A stretch of DNA of 64,000 nucleotides from Calamus simplicifolius (GCA_900491605.1 UESW01004568.1:186001-250000); one strand, 5' to 3'; positions 1 through 11,159 are shown, counted from the stretch's first letter. Numbers and translations are program-made. The notes: generated from the sequence alone by a model not told the origin.

Positions 1-858
1 AGATGGGCGAAGGCATCTGAGCAACGGCATAGAGAAGGATCGCTTATAGAGCTGGTCATCAATCAGCACATAGTGGGTGGCTTGCAGCTTTAGCCTTCTA
101 GCTTCTCTTCGATCGGCCGGGAGCGAACCTTCTTTAAGATACTTCAGGATGGGGTCGAACCATGATGGTTCGGCCGCAACTTGCATCACTCGGTCAGCCT
201 CCGCGATACTAGGTCTCTCCAAAATCTCTAGATGAAATTTTCGTTCGGCGTCCATTGATTCCGTAGTCGCCAACCGAGATAATAGGTCGGCACGGGCATT
301 TTTGGATCTAGGAATCTGAATGATCTCAAATTCATAGAAATGGGAGAGTAGGCTTCGAACCTCTTGGAGATATCGGACCATGTTCAGTTCCCGGGCCTCA
401 AACTCTCCCCGCACGTGACCTGCCACCAGCTGAGAGTCGGTGAAGGCATTCAGTTTCTCCACCTTAAGGCCACGGGCGATTCGGAGCCCTGCTAGCAGAG
501 CTTCATATTCGGCTTCGTTATTGAAGGCCGGGAAGGAGAAGCGGACGCCATATTCAAAAGTCGCCCCCTCCGAGCTGGTGAGGACTAAGCCCGCACCGGA
601 GCGATGGACGTTGGATGACCCATCGACATGGAGGAGCCACCGGGTGTCAGATTTTGGGCGCTCAGGGAAGTTGGGAGTGGAGCCATCCTCTGGGATGGTA
701 CATTCGAGGAGGAAGTCAGCTAGCACCTGAGCTTTGATGGCCGAGCGAGGCTAGAATCGAATGTCGTGCTCGCTCAGCTCGACGGCCCATTTAGTCATTC
801 TTCCCGATATCTTCGGGCGATGGACCACCGCCTTGATGGGTTGGTCAGTCAGGATAAA
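1..858 (-). pseudogene. Pol fragment of element D: aRNase H and integrase N-terminus
   Basis: Reading the minus strand from about 858 gives the end of the normal RNase H (LTDQPIK..., KWAVELSEHDI), then the archaeal-type RNase H (GAGLVLTS, NNEAEYEALLAGLRIARG, AFTDSQLVAGHV), then the spacer before integrase (ARADLLSRLATTES, EPSWFDPILKYLKEGSLPAD). It runs off the window before the integrase zinc finger. In a live element this part degrades RNA in the RNA-DNA hybrid and begins integrase. At least one frame change is needed to read through, so it is not functional. Confidence 0.8.
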
Positions 859-865
859 ACATTGT

Positions 866-1290
866 CGAGCCATAGTTTGGCTTCCTTGGACAACACCAAC
901 TCCCCACCCGGTGGGGAATTTCATAGATAGGTGTGGGATGGAGACAATGGCTTTGAGGGACATCAGGCCGGGTCTCCTAAATATCGCATTGTAGGGCAAC
1001 CTAAGCTTGGTCACTAGGAAGTCTGTGTGAACAGTGGCCATAAGGGGCCAGGTTCCTGCCCGAACCGTTAATGTTACGACCCCTTCTGGGACGAAAACGT
1101 CGCCGGTGAACCCCATTAGGGTGGAGTCCACGGCTCGGAGGTTTTCCATGAGCAATTTCATCTTGGCGAACACATCAAGGTACAGAACATTTACGGAGCT
1201 TCCACTATCAACAAGGATCCGACTTACATCGTAGTTATTTAAATTGAGAGATACAACTAATGCGTCATCATGTGGGAATTGTATCCCTTG
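866..1290 (-). pseudogene. Protease of element D fused to an RNase H remnant
   Basis: On the minus strand the retroviral-type aspartic protease reads RILVDSGSSVNVLY, with the catalytic D-S-G at about 1207-1215, followed by the usual Tat core (VDSTLMGFTGDV, TLTVRAGTWP, DFLVTKLRLPYNAI, GRP altered to RRP). After GSQTMARQCF the frame jumps straight to LTDQPIKAVVHRP, which belongs at the C-terminal end of the normal RNase H. The whole reverse transcriptase, about 1.4 kb in element A, is absent. The reading frame stays open across the junction, so a 140-residue fusion ORF exists, but I regard it as an accident of the deletion. Confidence 0.85.
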
Positions 1291-1639
1291 GAGATCGTCG
1301 AAGGAGAAAGAGAGCTCATCCGTTTTGCTTTCTTTGGCACCGAGCCTTCACCATCATTTTTGGAGCTCGAACTACCAGCCTCTTCAATCACATTGATGTG
1401 GCCGATTATTGGTGGATTGGAGGAGGAGGCTGCTGAAGCTTGGGCTGGTGGTCACCCCCTTGTCCTGGCTCGAGCGCCCTCCTTAACTGATTCAGTCGAC
1501 CCTATTGGATCAGCCTCTCAATTTCGTTCTTCAACTGCCAGCATTCCTCGGTGTCATGGCTATGCTCCCGGTGATAGTGGCAGTACTTGGTAGGGTCCTT
1601 CCGAGTTGGGTTCCCTCGAAGAGGAGCTGGTGCTCTATC

Positions 1640-2904
1640 TTCATGAGGATTTGCACCCTAGGAACAGTGAGTGGGGTGTACCGGTCGAATCGCCTGGGCG
1701 GGCTCCGGGAGCGATTCTTGACGGCGGTGGGGGAGCTCTTTGGCGATGAGGCGGGCTTGGCTGACGGATAGGTCGGTGCCTGTCCGGACCTTTAGGTTCC
1801 TTCTTCTTTGCCAGCTCGGCGCGGGCAGCCCTCCGTGAGTCTTCGACCCTGGCGTATTTGTCCGCTAGGGCCATCATATCGGAAAGGTTTGGGGAGTAAC
1901 TGACCTCCATCGCTAGGTAGAAGTCGCTCTCCTTCAAGACTCCTCCCGTTAGGGTGGACATAGCCACCTCATGGTTAAGGTGGTCCACCTCCAGCATGGC
2001 CTTGTTGAAACGGCCAAGGTAATTTCTCAAGGACTCCCCCTCTCTCTGCTTAATTTCAGAGAGGGAGTCGGATCTTCGTCGGTGATGGCGGCTACTGACG
2101 AACTAGCCAATAAAAAGATGGCTCAGCTTGTCGAACGAATCAACGGAACCCGGTTTCAAGGCGTTGAACCAGGTTCGGGCAGATCCTCTGAGGGTGGAAG
2201 GGAAAGCGCGGCAGAGGATCGCGTCTGATGCTCCGTGGAACATCATTATTGACCGGAAGCTACTAAGGTGATCATCCAGATTAGAGGAGCCATGGTAGGG
2301 CTCGATGGCGGGTAGCTTAACATGGGAGGGAATCACTTCCTCTATGATCCCTTTGGAGAAGGGGATGCCCTGCTCTGCCTTAGGCTGAGGCAGATGAGCC
2401 TGCTTGGCGGCGTCCAGCTCCCGACGCATCTCCCGGAGCTGTCGGCGGATCTCCTCTTCAGATAAGAGGAGGAGCCGGGTGAGGAGAGCGCAGGGATGGT
2501 GTCGAATCATGGCGGAAGGACTCCGAAGAGAGGGACCAGGCCCGCCGAGATCTGGAAAGATCCCTGTTGCAGCCCCCTCGTGGGACTGGTCTGTCCTACT
2601 TGGGTTGGTGTGGGGGGTCCACGGCTCCGTACGGACCAGAAGAAGAGGTGGCCGGAGAAAAAGGGGTTGCGGCCTCCTCAGGGAGGCATGGAGCAGGGGC
2701 AGCTGCAAGGCATTTCTGAACCAGATGGGTCAGGGCTTGAACCTGCTGGACCAGTGTGGCGAACTAGTCCTGGATCACTAGGATAGCTGGCGGCGACGAG
2801 GTCTCAACTGGCGGCGGCTGCGGCACCACATTACTCATCGGATCAGGTCTCTGGGAGGCGACCTGGTCCTGGGCTTCAGAAGTTGCTCTTCTCCGATTAG
2901 CCAT
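1640..2904 (-). pseudogene. Gag of element D
   Basis: The start is the ATG at complement 2902-2904 (MANRRRATSEAQDQV), the same N-terminus as in elements A and C. The central capsid-like part reads IEPYHGSSNLDDHLSSF, MMFHGASDAILCRAFPSTL and GSARTWFNALKPGSVDSFD, typical of the plant retrotransposon gag domain. It continues as MRNYLGRFNKAMLEVDH and SDMMALADKYARVEDS. Gag forms the virus-like particle that packages the element's RNA. Frameshifts separate the segments, so no complete protein is made. Confidence 0.85.
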
Positions 2905-2966
2905 TGGAGAGGTTCTCTTCCGGATCGAGATCCTTATCTCCTTTCTTCAAGTTTTAATGGACTTGA

Positions 2967-2985
2967 GGCCCTTCCTCTAGCGCCA
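2967..2985 (-). other. Primer-binding site of element D
   Basis: The sequence TGGCGCTAGAGGAAGGGCC lies three bases inside the LTR end. It starts with TGG as required to pair with a tRNA 3' CCA. It is the same as in element C and nearly the same in A. I could not assign the tRNA. Confidence 0.7.
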
Positions 2986-2988
2986 ATC

Positions 2989-4432
2989 TGTTGCCGTCGG
3001 AATCTGTCCTCCGACTCGAGCACGATCGGTCTCCTGATCGGGCTTCCTCCTAGGTGAACCTACAAAGAAGTCCTCACGCGAGAGGCATTGGGGGTGGCCT
3101 CCATGAAAGACCCTCCGACACTCAAGTCAATGGGGATCGATGATCAACAGAAATGAGGAGAAGGATCTCTCTGGGGAGTCCCTCCAGGGGTGGCCTCTCG
3201 GGAGCTCGTGCAGAGCACCAATGGTGGAAAGGGAAAAGGGGAAGCAGTGAAAGAGAGAGAGTAATGCTGAGACTGAGCCAGGAGTTGTGTACAGGAGGTT
3301 GCGCATGTACCTGGGAGAATCTGGGAGTGTCTTATTTATAGGCAATCACCTGAATCTTGAGCGCCTTCTGGAAGGTTCGAAGGTTGTTGGGATACGGAGA
3401 TGATTCGAATCAAGCTGTTGTGAGGCCAGTGGGATCCGTATCTTGTCCGTTGAAGGATCGACGGCTGGGAGAGCTCTTTGATGGCCTGAGATCCGATGAC
3501 TGCGTAGGTCCTAGGCCGTTATTACAGATCCTAGGCCACTCCTCGATATGATTCATCGTTTGGGATCCGGTTACACTGACTTGGGCTCTCATGCGCCAGG
3601 TTCCGCGGAGGTGCATGTCGAGCCATAGATTGCTCGGGGGTTGCTCGGGGGAGCCGAGCTATTGATTGCTCGGGGAACCGAGCTATGGGTTGCTCGGGGA
3701 GCCGAGCTATGGGTTACTCGGGGAAGCCGAGCTATGGATGGCCCGGGGAAGCCGAGCTATGGGTTGCTCGGGAGCCGAGTTATGGATGGCCCGGGGAAGC
3801 CGAGCTATGGATGGCCTGGGGAAACCGAGCTATGGGTTGCTCGAGGGAGCCGAGCTATGGATGGCCCGGGGAAACCGAGCTATGGGTTGCTCGGGGGAGC
3901 CGAGCTATGGATTGCTCGGGGAAATCGAGCTATGGATGGCCCGGGGAAATCGAGCTATGGGTTGCTCGGGAAGCCGAGCTATGGATGGCCTGGGGAAACC
4001 AAGCTATGGGTTGCTCGGGGGAGCCGAGCTATGGGTTGCTCGGGGAAGCCGAGCTAGAATTGCTTGAGGAAGCCGAGCTATGAATGGCCCAGGGAAACCG
4101 AGCTATGGGTGGCCCGGGGAAGCCGAGCTATGGGTTGCTCGGGGAAGTCGAGCTATGGATAGCCCGGGGAAACCGAGCTATAGATGGCCCGGGGAAACCG
4201 AGCTATGGGTTGCTCGGGGAAGCCGAGCTATGGGTTGCTCGGCGAAACCGAGCTATGGGTCGCTTGGGAGAGCCGAGCTATCGCTTAGGGGAACCGAGTT
4301 ACGGGTTGCTCGATCCGTCGGACCATACTAGTTAGCTCGTTCTTTGTGGGCGTAGTGTAGCAGGTGGGGGTCGGGGCTGACCTTAGCCCCTTCGCATGGT
4401 TATCAATGCAATGACGATTTTACCCCTTAACA
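2989..4432 (-). repeat. 5' LTR of element D
   Basis: A 1444-bp LTR that in element orientation begins TGTTAAGGGGTAAAAT (compare TGATGAGGGGTAAAAT in elements A and B) and ends GGCAACA beside the primer-binding site. It is longer than the other Tat LTRs here (826-1062 bp) because it contains about 680 bp of minisatellite. Confidence 0.85.
3632..4312. repeat. Minisatellite inside the element D LTR
   Basis: About 27 tandem units of roughly 25 bp, with plus-strand consensus near GCTCGGGGAAGCCGAGCTAT plus GGGTTG or GGATGG. Each unit can fold on GCTCGG/CCGAGC. It occupies the same LTR position as the short CTCGGCAGACCGAG arrays in the A and B LTRs and has expanded strongly. All three plus-strand frames are open and give repetitive peptides, which I treat as meaningless. 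Confidence 0.9.
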
Positions 4433-4798
4433 AAAAGCATTCAGGAGACGAGTTAGTGCAAATCGAAGCAGCTCGTTTGTTCAAGGCCCCGCTAATAATT
4501 TATCCTAAAAAAAAAGCCTTCGTACACCGCTTTGGTATAAATTGATGTGCATCGAATGCAATGATTCATTCACATACAAATTGCATAGAAAGATTTTCCT
4601 ATAAATTTCGTATCGCTGACATATAAAACTGTGCACGAATGAATCAATGCATCCGATATAGAAAGGCTTTTCCTTTTATCTTGATGATCCTCGTGAGGGG
4701 AGAAGGATAAATGGCTCGGCAATCTCAGCTTGGCAGGATGCCTTAATTTATACAAAAGGAATGCAGAAGAAGCTGTGCCTTTGAATGTTTAATATATT
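4433..4798. other. Spacer between elements D and C
   Basis: 366 bp of moderately AT-rich DNA between two Tat LTRs in the same orientation. I see no gene, repeat or RNA here. Confidence 0.5.
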
Positions 4799-5852
4799 TT
4801 TTGTCACGGAAATTCGTTCTTCGATTCGGATGCACCTCTGGCTCCTAGTCCGAACGCCGATCTCGTCGTCTCGGGGCAGAATCTGCAAGACAGTCCGCAC
4901 GCAGAGGGTGCTGTGAGGGTTGCCCTCTACGGAGGACCCTTCGATGCCCAAGTCAGTGGAGATTCACAGCAAGTAGATGTAAGGAGAAGACTCTCACATA
5001 GGAGTTCCTGAGCTCAGGGAAGCTCCAATGGAGTATGAGAGCCAGTGAATGAGTGTGAGTGATTGCCTAAGAGTTGTGTATGTAAAAATTGCGTACAAAA
5101 TTGGCATACCTGAGAGATTGGAGGACTGTGGTATTTATAGGCGATCACCTGATTCCTTGGACGTGATCTGGATGGGGTCTGAAAACTATTATGATTCGAG
5201 ATGGATCCGAATCAAGTTTGTTATGAGGACAATAGGGTCCACATTTGTTAGTTAGAGGATCGATGGCTGGGAGAGCTGGTTGATGCCTTGAGATTCAGTG
5301 ATCACATAGACCTAGGCCACTCTTGTGGGTCCTAGGCTACTTTTGGGTATGATTCCTCATTTGGAATCTTATTCAGTTACAGTAAATTTGAACTCTCCTA
5401 CGCTGGATTCCGCATAGGCATTTCGAATGCCTTAGTTCGGCCAGAATGAGGAATAACTTGGTTTTCTGAGGTATAGAATGGATCGGCTCGAATGGCCGAG
5501 ATACGGTCTGCTCGGATGGCCAAGGTGCAGTCGGCTCGGATGGCCGAGATATAGAATGGATTGGCTCGAATGGCTGAGGTACGATCGGCTCGGATGGCCG
5601 ATTTATAGAATGGATCAGCTCGAATGGCCGAGGTATGAGGGTAGCTCAGGTTACCGAGCTATAGAATGGCTCAGCTCAGATCGCCGAGGTATATGGATGG
5701 TTCAGGTTGTTGGGGTGACCCGACTTTGTCAAAGGAGATTCTGCTTTGTTGCTTGGATATTATGCCAGCTGGTTGGTAGGGTGTTTGGATTGGGCATGAC
5801 CCAATTATCGATGTGGGCGGTCAATAATGCCATGACGATTTCACCCTCATCA
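4799..5852 (-). repeat. 3' LTR of element C
   Basis: It ends on the plus strand with CCTCATCA at 5852, directly next to the complement of the polypurine tract. That makes it the 3' LTR of a minus-strand element. The other end aligns without gaps to the 5' LTR copy but has lost its terminal TG (TTTTGTCACGG against TGTTGCTGCGG). Hairpin-rich short repeats occupy about 5475-5705. Confidence 0.85.
5475..5705. repeat. Degenerate LTR minisatellite, element C 3' LTR
   Basis: Repeated units of the type GGCTCGAATGGCCGAGRTAT, each with a CTCGR...CCGAG stem. The counterpart in the 5' LTR lies at 18270-18480. Confidence 0.75.
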
Positions 5853-5868
5853 CATGCCCCCACTCCCT
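5853..5868 (-). other. Polypurine tract of element C
   Basis: The minus strand reads AGGGAGTGGGGGCATG directly before the 3' LTR. It is the expected plus-strand DNA primer and matches the tracts of A and B. Confidence 0.75.
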
Positions 5869-6122
5869 AGTCCGAAGTGTAAGTTTGGATATAGGGAGTA
5901 GAATTCCGGAACAATCTTATTTGAGGGATTAAAAAAGGCGGGCAATGATAACCTCGTAAATGGCGGGCCATTGTTTTGTCATCATTCTTTCGCCGTAGCT
6001 CGAGGAGGAAATGCCTCGTTTCCAGCAAGCCGCGATAGTGGAAGTTCCATGTGGCGGGACTCCTTTATTTCTGGTGCCCATATCGGAAGTTCTGGCGTCT
6101 CAGGCTTTCTCTCTGAAGCGTT

Positions 6123-6131
6123 TATTTAAAG
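6123..6131 (+). promoter_or_regulatory. TATA-like box of the antisense gene, element C
   Basis: TATTTAAAG lies about 114-122 bp before the ATG at 6245. The same box is found before the antisense genes of element B (62201-62209) and A (53194-53202, as TATTTAAGG). Conservation in position supports a real core promoter. Confidence 0.5.
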
Positions 6132-6889
6132 AGGGCTGGGGCGGCGCTCCTTCTGCAATGCTCCTTTGTCCCGATCGTAGAGATTTCCCATTCTTTCTCT
6201 GAGCCCTTGCTTGCTTGTTCGTATCCTACCCCCGTTCAGCTAATATGAAGGGTCCAGGCGATGTTGCTTCTGAGGTAACCCTTGACGATCTGGATAGGAT
6301 CCGTCGCTATTATAGGGTTCCTCTGGATGTAGCCTTATGGGTGCCGAGGACCGAGCACCGGGTTTCAACCGAGTTAAGCTGGGGAGTCTTCTTCTACGAG
6401 GAGAGCTTAAGGGCAGGTCTCCGATTCCCTCTTCACCCGCTGATATAGGAGGTGATGAGGTTTTACAACATATGTCCAACGATGGTGGCCCCAAATAGCT
6501 AGCGCAATCTTATCAGGTTCATCTTGATGTGCAGTCGTGTTGGGGTGACTGCGACCCTTCCCATATTCCGAGTCTGCTACAACCTGGTTTTCTGGGAGGA
6601 GCTCTGAGTGGCCCTACATTGGTCCCCAGAAGTCATTCAAGATGATTTCTGATAACCCTTCTTCGATAAAGGAGTGGAAGTCCTATTTTTATTGCTGAAG
6701 GAAACATCGGTTCAGACTTTTCGAGAGGATGGGCAAGCTATGTGAAGGATATGGAGGCACGCCCGGAGTTGAGCGAGTAGGAGAAAAGAGATCTGGTTAC
6801 CCTTCGCAGTAGTCAGGAGGTCTCAGCCAGCACTCTGTTAGCAGAGGATGCCCTTTTCGCCACCGGGCTTAGCTCTATCGACCCTTAAG

Positions 6890-6965
6890 GTGAGTCTTTG
6901 CTCTAATGGTCGGCATGTTTATGTAATTTTGCTACTGTTTAACTGAACATCTATTATGTTTTCAG
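6890..6965 (+). other. Intron 1 of the element C antisense gene
   Basis: GTGAGTCTTT...TGTTTTCAG, 76 bp and AT-rich. It sits at the same place in the protein (after SSIDPQ) as in elements A and B. Confidence 0.75.
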
Positions 6966-7931
6966 CCAAGAGGCCCGCATTTGTGGGCCAAATAAAGAAG
7001 AAGCTGGGCAAGCGCCATAGGGGCTCCAGCTCTGGGGACAAGCACAAGTCCGAGAAAAGGGCCATCCTTCCGGTCTCGCTCAAGGGAGCTTAGGAAAGAC
7101 GACGTCGGCCGCCACTCCTCTGCTTCAAAGAGGGAGGAAGCGGGAGCGCCGGCCGTAATTGATAAGCCCTCCTTGTCGGAGGAGGGCAAGATAGCAGAGG
7201 AAACTATTGGGGGGAGCTCGGAAAGAGCCACTGAGGTTTCCCCCCTCAAATAGTGATCGTATCAGATGACGCCAAGGAGATGTCGTCAGTTCGTCCGGTG
7301 ATCCTCCTGCCCGATGTTCCTCAGTTACCAGTGGTGGGGAGCCCACTGCGCGTGGAAGGAGCCCCCGCTCAGGTGGAGGGGTTAGGAGAGGCAGCGGTGG
7401 CTACCGAAGCTCAAGTGGAGCCACCTGTTGAGAGGTTGATGGAGGTCAAAGTGCCTCCTGTTGAGGGTCTCCCTGTTACGGTACCAGGGGATGTCGTGAG
7501 GGAGATTGAAGTTCAAGTGGAGTCTGCCGGAGATGGGGCGATAGTCGAAGAGGAAGAGGAAGAAGAAGAATCACTGGATGAAGGGGGCGCTCGGGCCGAG
7601 GCTCCCTTAGCTGGGCCAAAGCATCCGAGGCCCTGCAGGCCAGAGTATTGATGGAGAAAGCCAAGCGGATGGTGGTCCCTCAGGCCGAAGCCCCTCAGGT
7701 CGGCTCTTCGGCCATGAGTTCTCTTGTCCACAGCTCAGAGGTGGAGGATATGCTTACTGCCTTGATGAGGTCTGTTTTACGCATGGGGGAAGTTCCTCGA
7801 TGGACGAGCCTGCAGCCGAGGATATCATTGATGCGGCTTTCGATCGGCTCGGGGCGCCGAAGGATATTTACCTTCTCCCCAAAATTAGTAATGCTACTCT
7901 CATGAAGATTGCTTCGAACTACGCCTTCCGG

Positions 7932-8007
7932 GTAAGTTATTGTGCCGAAGTTGTAAGTCCCGATGGGTCGGTTTGACCGTGGTTTCTTACTTGTATTTTT
8001 CTTTCAG
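7932..8007 (+). other. Intron 2 of the element C antisense gene
   Basis: GTAAGTTATT...TTCTTTCAG, 76 bp. It separates the ISNATLMKIASNYAFR end of exon 2 from NALITRALNWRLNL in exon 3. Confidence 0.75.
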
Positions 8008-8660
8008 AATGCCTTGATTACAAGGGCGCTGAATTGGCGCTTAAATTTGGCCACTGGGGCTTGCTCTCAGGCCAAGAAGGAGACGGCCGACCTTCGAACG
8101 AGGGTGGATTCAACCAGCCGGCTTTTCAGGGCCTTGGCGTCCGCTAAGGCTGACTTTGAGAGGGTGAGCAAGTCTTACCGACTTGCAGCCAAGAGAGCCT
8201 CTCGACTCGAGGCTCAAGTCAGGGAGCTCCAGGGTTTCCTTGAACAATCGGACAAGGCTTGCCTTGAGTTATCCCAAATTAAGGCTAAGCATGCCGATGA
8301 AGTTAAGGCCATGCATCAGTATTTTGAAAAAAGATGGGACCAGCTGAAGGCTAGTCATGCTGAGGAGAAAAATAATTGGGGCAGGAGGCTCGAGGAGGAA
8401 GAGCACAGGTGCCGGCGGCAGCAGGATCAGCTTGCCGGTCTGAATAAGAAATTTGCCGATATGGAGAATCGGCTGAAATGGCAACATAAGCAGATTGCTA
8501 GGCTCACCGATGATCTCGATCAATCTCGGTGGGAAATCGGGGACAAACAGTCCGAATTAATGACCTCAAGGAGGGTCTCCAACAAAATAAATCAGCCAAA
8601 TTGAAGGCCTTGGAAAAGGTTCAGGAGCTGAGCAATAAAATGGCTCAGCGAGAGGAAGAG

Positions 8661-8736
8661 GTATAGTGTCTTTTTATTTATTTGCTTCCGGTACTTTTCT
8701 TTTGCTCGTGGGCTCAAACGTTCTGATGTTTTGTAG
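8661..8736 (+). other. Intron 3 of the element C antisense gene
   Basis: GTATAGTGTC...TTTTGTAG, 76 bp. It lies between the coiled coil exon (ending MAQREEE) and MGRIGLEAQEQFKA. Confidence 0.75.
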
Positions 8737-10106
8737 ATGGGCAGAATTGGGCTCGAGGCGCAGGAGCAATTTAAGGCTCTAAGGGCGGAGTTATCCGCGA
8801 GTCGCCAGATGAATTTCGATCTTGGGAGTCAGCTAACTGAGCCAACAACCGAATTACTTCGGCTGTGGAGGAGTATAAAAGTTTTGCCCAATTTTCTGAA
8901 GAGCGTAGAGAGGCTTGTGCCGATACGTTTTGGTTTGGCGAGGAGGAAACCCGAGCAAAGATCTCTCGAGTGTATCCCAAGTTGGATTTATCCTTTCTGG
9001 AGGCAAACGTTTTGATACTTGTACTCCAGGGGCCGAAGAAGCCGAGTATGAGGATATTTCGAACGTCGACCTTGACGCTATTCTGGGCCCTAATGAGGTC
9101 GTGGCTTCCGAAGAATGCCCTCAGTCCCTGCTGAGGAACCCGAGGTTCCTCTTCCGACAACATTTGAAGCGGGTGAAGCGAGTCGAGCCCTTCCGGACGT
9201 TATCAAAGAGGTTCTCGGGACCAACCCGAACCCTGATTCTTAAGGGTCTGCTTGTGTATTTTTGCTTTTTTTAGATTGTAATGCAATCAACATCCAATGA
9301 ATTGCTCTATGTTTCGCCTTATTATTTTGGCCATTGCTTTTCCGAACGATCTTTTTGCCGGAAGTTCCTTCGAATCATAAATGAAAAGCGCTTTAAGGTC
9401 GAATAGCCCTTGGGGGTTCCGATTTGAAGATTCTGCCAGATCGACTGATTTTGCTGATGCATAAAATCGTTCAGTTTTTCACGTAACACAATTCCGACTT
9501 TGCCTCAGTTGGGGCCGAGGTTAGGTGCGTGCAAGCTCACTTGGTTTGTTAAGGCATGAAATGGTTCTGTACGAGAGGGCCGAGAATGGCTCAAATACCT
9601 CAATTGGGGTCGAGGTTAGATAGTTTCGGTTTGTCCGAAGCAAAAAGTTGGTATATTTTTTGCCGAGGTATACGAAACGGCTTTGCTAAAGGATGCTTTG
9701 TTTCTGCCCAAGGCATTTATCCCGCTGGCCTTTTCCAATGCGGGTCTTTTTAACGTACGCGATAAGCATTCGCTTTTCATTGGATGGTGTGTTTTCGAAA
9801 GGGGATTTCCCAGGCCTGCTCATATCTCAAGGACCTGCGGCGATTTCCTACATTTAAGGCTCTTGATTCGAGATTAAAGGAAAATCTTCGTCTTTCGTCA
9901 TGGCCTGGGAGGCGCGTCGGCGCGCTTTGGAAAGTGTCCTTTTCTTTTGAGTCTACCATGTGGCAGCGTGGCCAGGGCGTTTCAAATTCCGGGGCTCCCT
10001 TATTTAATGACTGCCCCCGGCTTGTTTGCCTTAAAAAGGGTAGGGAGCGGACTGTGTTAGGCCATCTCCCAAGGCCTTCTCTTTTCTGTGAGTTGTAAGG
10101 GCTTTC

Positions 10107-10298
10107 ATGGCGCCTGTTTCATTAGGAGCGGAGAGATCGAGCTTCCCTTTTGAAAGCCGGTTTGTCCCAAATAGTTGGGGTGATGGAGAAGTTGTTGAAG
10201 AGCAGATAGTCCTCAAGGGAGGAATTCTCGGAGGTCATATGGAGAGCGCACGTATGCGCTTCCTGTGTGTCCTTTGTCACTTGCCATGGGGACCATAG
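10107..10298 (+). CDS. Short conserved ORF downstream of the antisense gene (element C)
   Basis: A 63-residue ORF starting MAPVSLGAERSSFPFE. The ATG and following frame recur in element B (58199 down to 57738, MVPILLRSRVEKSSFPFE) and element A (from 49260, MAPVLLRSRVERSSFPFE, then a stop). Shared residues include SSFPFE, SWGDG and EEQ...LKGG. It could be a second small antisense ORF or only conserved 3' UTR. I do not recognise a family. Confidence 0.35.
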   Translation: MAPVSLGAERSSFPFESRFVPNSWGDGEVVEEQIVLKGGILGGHMESARMRFLCVLCHLPWGP

Positions 10299-10748
10299 GA
10301 AATGCAAAGCATACGTATTCCCCATGGAAGACATGGGACTCACCTCCTCCCCCAATTTGGATTCCTAGTTCATCCGCCTGAGGAATCTTTTTCCATGTGA
10401 AGAGGGAGGAGGGATATGTTGGTCTGCTGGTTCTCTGCCTATATTGTTGGGCATGGCCAGCAGACTAGCATCCCACTTGGGGGGATGCTTCATTGGCATA
10501 AGCATCCATGGGTCCTTGACCTGGTTATGATCCCCAATGTATTCGTCCAAGGGATCCGTGGATGGCCTACTTTGTTCTTTGGCATTAACCAGTGGCTCAA
10601 CGGAGCTTGTCTGGTTTCTCTGATTTCTGGGGTCGGATGTAGAGATATTGTTATCGACCGAAGCTGCTCAGCCGAGCTTTTATCTTATTTGTATTTCCTG
10701 TGCTATGATGCACTTGTAATGCCTCTCAAGAGGTTGTAATTTTTCATT

Positions 10749-10754
10749 AATAAA
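10749..10754 (+). terminator. Candidate polyadenylation signal of the antisense transcript (C)
   Basis: AATAAAGAAAG, conserved at the matching place in A (complement 48546-48551) and B (complement 57486-57491). It lies about 1.5 kb after the antisense stop codon. Confidence 0.45.
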
Positions 10755-11159
10755 GAAAGTTTCTACTCTTTCTTCTTTTAACATCTGTTTCTTTTTCCTA
10801 TGTGATTTGTTGAGAGTTGCTACTCTCATTTTATGCTTTTCGGACCATAGCATAATCTATAAGTCCAGCAGCGTTTTTGCTACTTTATTTTTGTTAACAT
10901 GACATTCAGTCCTCTGTGGAGGAAGTGTTTATCTCTGTTTAGGGCAGAGGGAGGCCTGGGCGGCCCTGCGAGCTCATGTGGTAAACATGATCTTATTTAA
11001 GGGACGAAGTATGTATTTCTTTGAAAAAAAAATAACTCGCATAATCTTGCTGGTAAGCGGAGAAAGGTTACTCACCTCTGCCGAAGCATGATAGGATGCC
11101 TTAGTCGCGTCAGAGTGTTTGAGAATCACTCGATCAGGCTGAAGCTTTAGAACTATATC

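Larger units (their letters stand above)
1..4432 (-). mobile_element. Ty3/gypsy Tat-lineage element D, 5' part
   Basis: A minus-strand LTR retrotransposon cut by the left edge of the window. In element order it has a 5' LTR (4432 down to 2989), a primer-binding site, gag from the ATG at 2904, an aspartic protease, then archaeal-type RNase H and the start of integrase running off position 1. The reverse transcriptase and the first RNase H are missing (see 866-1290). The Tat assignment rests on the extra RNase H after the position of the normal one and on close similarity to elements A-C. Reading frames carry stops and shifts, so it is a dead copy. The 3' LTR and target-site duplication lie outside the window. 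Confidence 0.9.
6245..9243 (+). pseudogene. Spliced antisense gene of element C (Tat extra ORF)
   Basis: A four-exon gene opposite to gag-pol, running toward the element's tandem repeats: exons 6245-6889, 6966-7931, 8008-8660 and 8737-9243. Each of the three introns is 76 bp with GT and AG ends (AAG|GTGAGTC, CGG|GTAAGTT, GAG|GTATAGT; acceptors TTTTCAG, CTTTCAG, TTTGTAG). Exon 1 begins MKGPGDVASEV and has FYEESLRAGLRFPLHPL, resembling the Pfam 'putative gypsy type transposon' family. Exon 2 carries a glutamate run. Exon 3 is a long coiled coil. Exon 4 ends NPNPDS. Several stops in exon 1 (after FPLHPLI and after VAPNS) and indels break it. Function is unknown. Confidence 0.8.
9244..11159 (+). 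other. 3' flank of the antisense gene, element C
   Basis: About 1.9 kb between the antisense stop codon and the tandem repeats, homologous to 48111-50108 (A) and 57046-59050 (B). It holds a short conserved ORF start (10107) and an AATAAA at 10749-10754. I see nothing else that codes. Confidence 0.55.

Noticed and set aside
440..730. Plus-strand ORF over the RNase H region of element D
   Set aside because: It is the complement frame of gag-pol; the same shadow appears at 13669-13947 and 45166-45456.
3641..4335. Several overlapping plus-strand ORFs encoding SYGLLGEAELW-type repeats
   Set aside because: All three frames of the LTR minisatellite are open because the unit lacks stops. This is a repeat artefact, not a protein.
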